A DNA stretch of 64,000 nt. Source: Zygnema cylindricum (lineage: Eukaryota; Streptophyta; Zygnematophyceae; Zygnematales; Zygnemataceae). Below are positions 57,120 to 64,000 of the stretch, in pieces. The notes below the pieces were generated by a model. It saw nothing but the letters and a program-made list of their open reading frames with translations, made no database searches and had not been told where the DNA came from. The position numbers and the translations under genes are program-made. Numbering within the stretch: position 1 is the stretch's first letter; every line of letters begins with the position of its first letter. The stretch lies in contig JBBHKE010000516.1 in NCBI GenBank assembly GCA_037447655.1, forward strand, positions 303,887-367,886, written 5' to 3'.

Positions 57120-57264
57120 ATGCTCCTACGGGATGTACTGCCACGTGGCATTCCATGGCTTTCAGGCGACCAGCTCAGTATTTCGTCTCGGTCTTCAGCT
57201 TTCTTCGAAACGGATCATTGTCGTCTATTGGAAGGAGGAAGGTTTAATTATAACAGGAAACATG
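57120..57264 (+). CDS. Candidate first exon of the CAF gene (possible transit peptide)
   Basis: From ATG at 57120 the frame encodes MLLRDVLPRGIPWLSGDQ, then SISSRSSAFFETDH and a basic segment ending NYNRKHG. Serine and arginine content fits a chloroplast transit peptide. A possible donor CATG|GTCAGC at 57264-57265 leaves phase 1, which matches the phase required by the acceptor at 59661. The 2.4-kb intron would hold the CT-rich tract at 57280-57500. This is proposed on phase and composition only. Confidence 0.35.
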
Positions 57265-59661
57265 GTCAGCTTCGATTGAATTCTCATCTCTCCCTCTCCC
57301 TTTCCCTGTCTCCCTCTCCCCCTCTCTCTCTCCCTCTCCCTCTCGTTCTTCCCCTCTCCTCCTCCCCTCTCCCCCCTCGCCTTCTCGCCCTCCATCTCCC
57401 CCGCTCCCTCCCTCCCCCCCTCCCCCTCCCCTTCCCGCCCTCCCTCTCCCCCGCTCCCTTCCCTCTCCCTCCCTCCATCCTTCCCACGCCCTCTCTCTTT
57501 TTCTTTTCTTCTTCCTTTTTGCCTTTTTCTCTTTTTCCTACTTTCTACATTCCTAATGATATGTCAAATTACTTGTTATCTTTTCAAAACTCTAAAATAG
57601 GGGTGGAGGGAGAGAGAGAGAGAGAGGGAGAGAGACAACTTTCAAAAACCCTATAAAACCCCGAATTACCTTAGAAAACCTTAGAAAACCTTAAAAACCT
57701 GAAAACTCCTACTAACTGTTGGTGCATTTGATTGTCAGATTGGGATTTTTTATTTTTTTTTGGGAAACTGTCAAATTTTGAAACCTGAAAAACTGAATCT
57801 TTTATTGGGAAAGTTAGGATGGGAACAACGAAGACTGAAAAAAGTTGATCAAAGCTTCGAAAACTTGAAAATTGATGAAAGTGCGGAATGGTGAACCCCA
57901 CTGAACTAAAAGAAACACAAAAATTTCCAAGTGTAAAACCAGAAACCTCCCTAAAAAAACTTAGAACTAAAACAACCTTATTCTTTTTCTCGGGACGTCT
58001 ATCGACAATCTGACTGTGAAATATAAAATCAAATATAAAATCTGAACCCTACATTACAAATTGTATGCATTGGAAGTTTAAATTTTAGGGCTAATTTCGT
58101 AACCATGATTTCACATTTAAAATGTGCATATCGTGGAAATCTGAAAATATATTAAATTTTCTACCTCGAAAACCTAAGTTGATTTGTGGGTTCATTGAAA
58201 CCTCTTTTAAAAAAAAAAAAAAACACATTTCGTTTTTCGGACATGAGATCAATGAAAACAGCTTTATAATCAAACATAAATAGAATAGAAAAACACAACT
58301 CAAAAAGAAAAATACAAACACAAGAAAAATAATGAATTGAGTACATTGTTTTTCTACTTTCACTAGTGTTTTTTCTCTATCGGACAATATGAGGATGTGT
58401 TTGATTTCGTTCCTCCTTCCTTCCTTCCCCCCCTTCTTCTCTTTTTTCCATTCCCTCTTTCCCCCATTTCCCTCCTCGTCCTCTTCTTTCATTTCCTCCT
58501 TTTTCTTTCCATTTCTTTTTATTTTTTCCGTCTGTTTGTTGCTCCATCTCTCTCACGCCAATTTGCTCTCACTTTCCCCTCCTCTCTTCTCCCCTCCCCT
58601 CCCTTGGCCTCCCATTCCCTCCCCTTCCCTCTCCTCTCCTCTCCTCCTCCCCCCTTGTATATAGAAGTAAAAGTGATTTGCCTAGGAATGGAGCTTAGAA
58701 GTACCCAACTTCAAAGTGTTTTTCCTTTAATTTTTTGGTTGTTAGGTTTTAATTTTCTCTTTGTTTCCGTGTGGTTGAATTCACCATATTAATCAAATGG
58801 TTTCTGTCATCTATATAAAATCTCTTACAATTTTATTTTTAAACCTCTGTAAATTGTTTTTGTCACTTTTTTGAAGGCGGCAGGGCACAATGTATTTCCC
58901 AAAAACAATACAAAGGAAAAACTGAAAGAGGTTTTCCGTGGTTTAAGGTATATTCTCGACGCTTTTTTTTTTTTTTTTTGTCTATCGGTTTTTCTTCAAC
59001 TTTTTTAATTTGAAACATGGATATGAGCTTTTTCCAGCGGCTTGTCAGCTGAAAATAAACTGAAAAATGAGTGTTTTTATTGATCTATGTCATATAATTT
59101 GTTTATTTTTTGAAGAGTTTTTGATTATTATTTCGTATGACATGAGATCTATACCCATGTTTTTTTAAAAGTCTTATTGTTAGGCATACAGGAAGTTTTC
59201 GGGTTTTTCCAGGATCTTTTACAGATTTTTTACAGTTTTTTTACGGATTCTTTACAGATTTTTTAGGGTTTTTTTAGGGCTTTTTCTCCATAGACCATTG
59301 TATGCCTTTTTTTCTTTTTTTTCCTTTTCACTTTTAGGTTAGGCTATTAAAGCGTTTGATGAATTATGAAAAAGTGAGATGTTACCAAAAAAAAAAGTTT
59401 ACGCAGGAGTACTTCTCACTATTAGTTCAAGTTTTCTATTCCACTAATGCCAAAGGTTTCTGAAAACAGAACTTTATAAAAATCCCGAAAGGTTTCCGTT
59501 TTTCACTATTTGAGGCTTATCTCGGTCCCGGTTCAGACATATTCTTTTTCTCCCTCCTCTCTCCCCTCCCCTCCCCTCCTCTGCCTCTCCTCCCCTCTTC
59601 TCTCTTCCCTCCCCCTTACTTTTATTTTGGGTGGGTTCTCAAACCAGTATTCCTACTGCAG
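57265..59661. other. Presumed first intron of the CAF gene or upstream region
   Basis: It holds a CT-rich tract (57280-57500), a CT-rich patch at 58410-58660, a T-run at 58962-58979 and repeats of 'ttttttacrg' near 59215-59280. No other gene is recognised. Confidence 0.5.
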
Positions 59662-62600
59662 TTTATAAACCTCCCTTCTCAGAAAATACGAGAGAGAGAA
59701 CTTCGGCAAAAAATGACGAATCTCGAACCTCGTCGTCTCCTTCCGAAAAAAAGTATTCAAGAACTTCATCTTCTGAAAGTTCTTCAAAAAATCCTCCCTC
59801 TCGCTTCTCCTCTCCCCCTCGAAAATCCTCTCCTTCTACTTCAGTATCCACTATCGACCTCCCATGGGTTCCGAGGTCCTCCTCTCCCTCTCCTCCCTCC
59901 CCGGGAATCTCAAGGAGGAGAGAGACCAATCCGAGGAGAGAAGCCATAAGTCTCCCTGGAGGAGAACCTCTTCCTCCATGGCTTCTCTCTCCTTCTGAAA
60001 CAAAAAATAGTAACGAAACCTCCACTTCTTTCCAAAAACCTACAACCGACAAAAAAAAACACAATTTTACAGACTCTCCAACCACTTCGAAAAATCGGTT
60101 TTCTCCCTCTCAAACCACTTCTCGAGTTCCCGAAACTCCCTCGAAAGATGTAATGGACTCTCTTCCTAAAGTTTTTCCTCCGTCTTCTCGAAAAAAAAAA
60201 CCTCCTCCTCCTCCTTTACCTCAACCAGAAGGGAATTCGGAAATTGCTCCCATGGATCTTCCTTTCGAATTTAAATTTAGTTATACGGAGGAACCAGATG
60301 TGGCTCCTATTGGTTATCGAGAACCCGTTTTTTCCCCATTTGGACCTAATACTATGTCACGACCATGGACTGGTGGACCTCCTTTGAAAAAAAGCAAAAA
60401 AAACAAACTTCCTCGTCTTATTCCCGAGTTCGACTCGTTCACTCCTCCTGGTCCGAAAAAGGGAGTTAAACCGGTAGAAGCTCCGGGACCCTTCCCGGAA
60501 GATTCTGGACCTCGGTATGTGAGGACGAGGGAGGAGATTTTGGGTCCTCCTTTGACTAAGGAGGAGAAGGAAGCTCTCATTCTCGATTGTATTCAGGGAC
60601 GTCGACAAGTTAATCTTGGTAAGAGGAACCATTTTTTTTTTTAAATGGGGTAAAAAATGGGTTCGGCGGTTATTTCGCATCTTGTAAGACGGTTCTTTGA
60701 ACTGAAGTATTGTTGGGTTTTTTTTTGTTTGTTAGTCTTTTTTTTTGTAAGTTGTATGTTCTTTCTCTCCCTCTCTCTCTCCTTCTCCCACTCTCTTTCT
60801 CTCCCTCTACCTCTCCTTCTCCCTCTCTCTTTCTCTCCCTCTCCCTCACCCTCAATCTCCCTCTCCCTCTCCCTCACCCTCAATCTCCCTCTCCCTCTCC
60901 CTCCCGCTCTCCCTCCCCCTCCCTCTCCTCCTTGCCCCCCTCCTATTTCAGCTTGAATGACACCACTGCAGTTGATGCGGATACTGACTTGTTCGTATGA
61001 TGAGCCCCAAAGAAATAGCAGATAAAATAAACTCTTTTATCCCTTTAGGCAAAATTCGTAAGGGTCCAGATTGGCCAGCAATATTGCAAAATTACCGTCA
61101 TTATTGTGAAATGTAGTTTTTTTCTTCATTCTTGTTTTTTTTTGTTTTGTTTTTTTCTTTTCTTTTTTGTAAATTTGTTTTGATAAGTGCAGGGCGTGAC
61201 ACAATTCTGCGTGAAATGCAGTTGTCTCCTTCTCCTTCTTCTTCTTCTTTTTTATTGTCCTTTTTTTTCTAGTAAAAACTTCCGATATTTGCAGGACGTG
61301 ACACAATTCTGCAAAATTACTCTCGTTATCGTGAAATGTAATCGTCTTCTTCTTCTTCTCCTCCTTTTTCTTGGGAAATATGTTGTTTTATTCGCAGGAC
61401 GTGACGGTCTCATCCACAACATGCTCGACCTCATCCACTCTCATTGGAAGAGACGCCGTGTCGCCAAAATAAAGTGCAAGGGAGTCCCTACAGTGGATAT
61501 GGACAAAGTTTGCCGCGAGATCGAGGTACATTCCTACTTAAAGACAGTATACTACGTCATGTGTTGTTATTAGTGTTGATGTGTTTTCCAGCTTTTAAAC
61601 TCATTATTTTCTGTATAAAGTTTGTCGCGAGGTCGAGGTATGTTCCGGACTTGAAGACGGTATCCACTACACCATGTATCGCTATTAGCGTAAATGTTTT
61701 TTTCGGCTTTTAAACTCATTTTTCTCCGACACACTTGTGAGATTATGCAGTATCTATTTTGTATCGAGATAACATCTGGATGTATACTGCAAAATTTTAG
61801 CATTGTTAGTGCGGACTCAGTGTTAATAAGTTCTATAACGGAAGAAAATCTCTACAGAATTCACTGAATCTAAATTGTACACCGTAAATAATGTGGACTC
61901 CGTGTTGCTTGACTACAATGCCAGTTTACAAGAGTCATGGGACACTATTTCCCCACCAGTCGGGTCCATAATAACTCATTTTTTGCACCAATTAAGATAG
62001 TATTTTGTAATTGCGACTCGAATTACCTGAAATAGGATTGATTCAAAATTTATTTGACCCCACAGTAAATTTGAAGATTGGTGTAGTGTTCTGAACCATA
62101 GTTCAAATGTGAAAAAAGAATTGGAAAAGCTATATGCAGTTTCCCTACAGTATACCCGTATTTTACTCGAAAAAGTCACATAACATGCCTTTGTATGGGG
62201 AAACCAAAAATAGTGTTTCCAATTGTTTTCGCATATTTGAAATATGTTTTGAACTACGATTGGTTGTTTTTAACGTAACCGGGCAGGTAAAAAAAATAAT
62301 TCTCTCTGAACGTAACCGTAAACTTAACCGTTATAAATACAGAAGCGGCACATTTTCACTAAAATTTGTTGGAAATGGCCTTGTATATGGAAGAAACCGT
62401 AGGTTTTTTTCTTTTTGTTTGTTTTAGTTTTTTTGTGTACACTGAAAAATCTTCTTAGTGTACGTGGTAAAAAAAAAATGACGATCAACTTTTGGCTGTA
62501 TTCTGCATGCAGGACAAAACTGGAGGGAAGATTCTGGACAGGGCTGGAGGAGTAGTGTATGTTTTTCGAGGAAGAAATTATAATTATAAAACTCGACCTC

Positions 62601-63823
62601 GAATACCATTAATGTTGTGGAAACCTCCTGCGCCCATTTACCCTCGTCTTATTCAAGATGCCCCAGAAGGTCTCACTAGAGAAGAAGCAAACGAATTACG
62701 AACAAGAGGACGGAAACTACATCCTGTCACACGTTTAAGTGGGTTTTTTTTTTTTAAGTGAATTTTTTTTAAGTGAATTTAATTGGTTTTTGCCATCTGT
62801 CGAAAATTTTGAATGTGAAGGAGATGTTTTTGTTACGAGTGTTAATGGGTATCATGGGTATTATTGGGATTTAAGAATTTAAGCCGGTTTTCTGGAGAGT
62901 ATGAATGGTTAAATTTTGCTTATCGATTGTCTTTTTCGAGGGAAATTTTTCGGGTTACAGATAAAAATGGGGTATATATCAATCTTGTAAACCAGGTACG
63001 AAAGGGTTTTGAAATAAATGATCTCGTCTCCGTGGACTGTACGGGTCTCGAAAAAAGCGATTATAAAAAAATTGGTGCTAAACTGAAGGTGAGTTTTTTT
63101 TTTGTTGCTTTTTTTACTTGTTTTTCTCCTTCGGACCTCTCTTTCCGAGTTGTGTGTATTTGAGTGTTTTCTTTTTTTCTTTCTTTTTTATCACTTGAAT
63201 TAACATTGAAAAAAGGGGTTTTACTGGAAATTTGGGGTTTTCTACAGTCATTAGTACCATGTGTCCTTCTCTCATTTGAGAAGGAACAAATTTTAATGTG
63301 GAGAGGACAGCCAGGTGGCATCTCGCGGTCGAACGATTCTGGTGGAGAGGAGGGAGAGGGAGAGAGAGAGAGAGAGGGAGAGGAAGAGAGAGAGGGAGAG
63401 GGAGGGCGAGTGGAAACAAAGAAGGAAAAGGAAAATGACAAAGAGGACAATGGGAGAAAGTTGGAGGTGCGTACGGTCGTAAAGCAACAACAAAACATCA
63501 GAGGGGAAAGAGAGGGAGGAGAAGGGGAGCGAGGCGGACGGGAGGGAGGTGAAGGAGAGGGAGGACAAGGAGAGGGAGGAGAGGAAGAGTGCGATGAATT
63601 TGATAGATTGTGGGAACAGGCGAAATTGTCGGGAGCGATGTCAGAGCTCAATTTGTCTTATTCTGAAGATGAGAAAGACTCTCAAAAAGGGGGAAATGAA
63701 AAAGGAGAGAAGGAAAAAAAGGAGAGGTGGCCGGGAAATGAAAACAACGGAGAAACTTTAACAGAAACTATTTTAAATTCCATGGAAAACAGTTCTCCTT
63801 CAAATAGAAACAAAGGCGAATGA
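59662..63823 (+). CDS. CAF: CRS2-associated factor (CAF), chloroplast group II intron splicing factor
   Basis: Exons: 59662-60618, 61398-61525, 62513-62738, 62961-63088 and 63248-63823, all GT-AG with matching phases (1, 0, 1, 0). The first exon encodes a Ser/Pro-rich region, then the CAF-specific block ([72 protein letters not shown]). CRM domain 1 follows across exons 1-3 ([49 protein letters not shown]). A linker [16 protein letters not shown] and CRM domain 2 across exons 3-5 ([63 protein letters not shown]). The C-terminal part is a long Glu/Gly/Arg-rich insert and then the conserved [17 protein letters not shown] segment. In land plants CAF proteins bind CRS2 and splice subsets of chloroplast group II introns. 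The N-terminus is unresolved: frame 59631 upward has no ATG before pyrimidine-rich sequence, so an upstream exon is needed. Confidence 0.93.
61070..61400 (+). repeat. Tandem repeats of a splice acceptor and exon edge in a CAF intron
   Basis: A unit of about 102 bp containing a pyrimidine tract, GCAG and then GACGTGACACAATTCTGC is repeated. The acceptor AG falls at 61191-61192, 61293-61294 and, at the true exon, 61396-61397. Part of a further unit (gcaaaattaccgtcatt) is at about 61083-61099. Use of an upstream copy would put a TAA in frame soon after the junction. Confidence 0.85.
61506..61645 (+). repeat. Duplication of a CAF exon 3' edge and donor site
   Basis: The end of the exon and its donor (AAAGTTTGCCGCGAGATCGAG at 61505-61525, then GTACATTCC) recurs at 61617-61637 as AAAGTTTGTCGCGAGGTCGA and G, then GTATGTTCC. 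The unit is about 112 bp, and the following 'gcttttaaactcatt' block also recurs. Confidence 0.87.
63341..63600 (+). repeat. Low-complexity Glu/Gly/Arg coding tract in the CAF last exon
   Basis: GAGGGAGAGA-type repeats on the plus strand that stay open in the CAF frame and encode [10 protein letters not shown]-like and [10 protein letters not shown]-like segments, before the conserved C-terminal segment. Confidence 0.85.
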
Positions 63824-64000
63824 GACTCTTTTTGTGAAAAATAAGTCATTTATTTTGGGTTTTTTTTTTTTTTTGTTTGTTTGATTTTTTAGGTTATATG
63901 AGGAGGTAGTAAATTTTTTAATGACAGCTAGGTTGCAGTTACTAAGCAATTGGGACGGAGGAGGGAAGGAGAGAGAGTGAGAGGAAGGGAGAGAGAAAGG
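63824..64000. other. 3' flank of the CAF gene
   Basis: Presumed 3' UTR with a T-run at 63861-63875 and a purine-rich start of another GAGA tract at the window edge. Confidence 0.5.

Noticed and set aside
59631-59661. Translation start of CAF at 59631
   Set aside because: The codon there is GTG, not ATG, and the region just before it is a pyrimidine tract ending in an acceptor (ctactgcag). An upstream exon is more likely.

Overview
The window is nuclear DNA from a green-lineage eukaryote. It has spliced genes with GT-AG introns, a chloroplast intron-splicing factor of the CRS2-associated factor (CAF) type with two CRM domains, a plant-type spinster-like MFS transporter, a leucine-rich-repeat (LRR) protein gene with phase-2 introns, plant-like tRNA-Ala(AGC) genes and decayed Ty1/copia retrotransposons. 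Long introns packed with microsatellites and minisatellites, many nested transposons and one run of 10 N fit a repeat-rich draft genome of a streptophyte. A charophyte alga or an early-diverging land plant is my inference; the species cannot be named from this window.

Layout. 1-6510: two decayed copia elements in opposite orientation, with two plus-strand LTR/gag-start units. 6511-10900: AT-rich DNA without a recognisable gene. 11073-15507: a nested set of short terminal-inverted-repeat (TIR) elements, namely hAT-like MITEs inside a second TIR element, one of these inside a TA-flanked MITE. 15898-16510: a tRNA-Ala-tipped repeat whose inverted copy lies at 30204-30852. 17505-23400: an LRR gene carrying two in-frame stops and a tandem duplication of its last exon. 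24560-25560: a pyrimidine tract that turns into a purine tract. 25670-28790: more TIR elements and a third copia element. 32705-37420: an unrecognised spliced minus-strand gene for a predicted membrane protein with a long charged insert. 38225-39912: tandem arrays. 41296-54037: the spinster-like transporter on the minus strand, ten exons over 12.7 kb, with another possible coding exon inside one of its introns. 54930-56266: a tRNA-Ala gene, a tRNA 3' fragment, a 56-bp perfect palindrome and a 22-bp minisatellite. 57120-63823: the CAF gene on the plus strand.

The exon models were built by hand from matching splice phases. CAF and the transporter are supported by family motifs across nearly every exon. 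The minus-strand gene at 32.7-37.4 kb is supported by four exons whose phases all agree but has no family I recognise. A recurring theme is short tandem duplication of exon edges together with their splice sites, seen in CAF, in the unknown gene and, on a larger scale, in the LRR gene. The genes are otherwise unrelated and do not form a pathway in this window.
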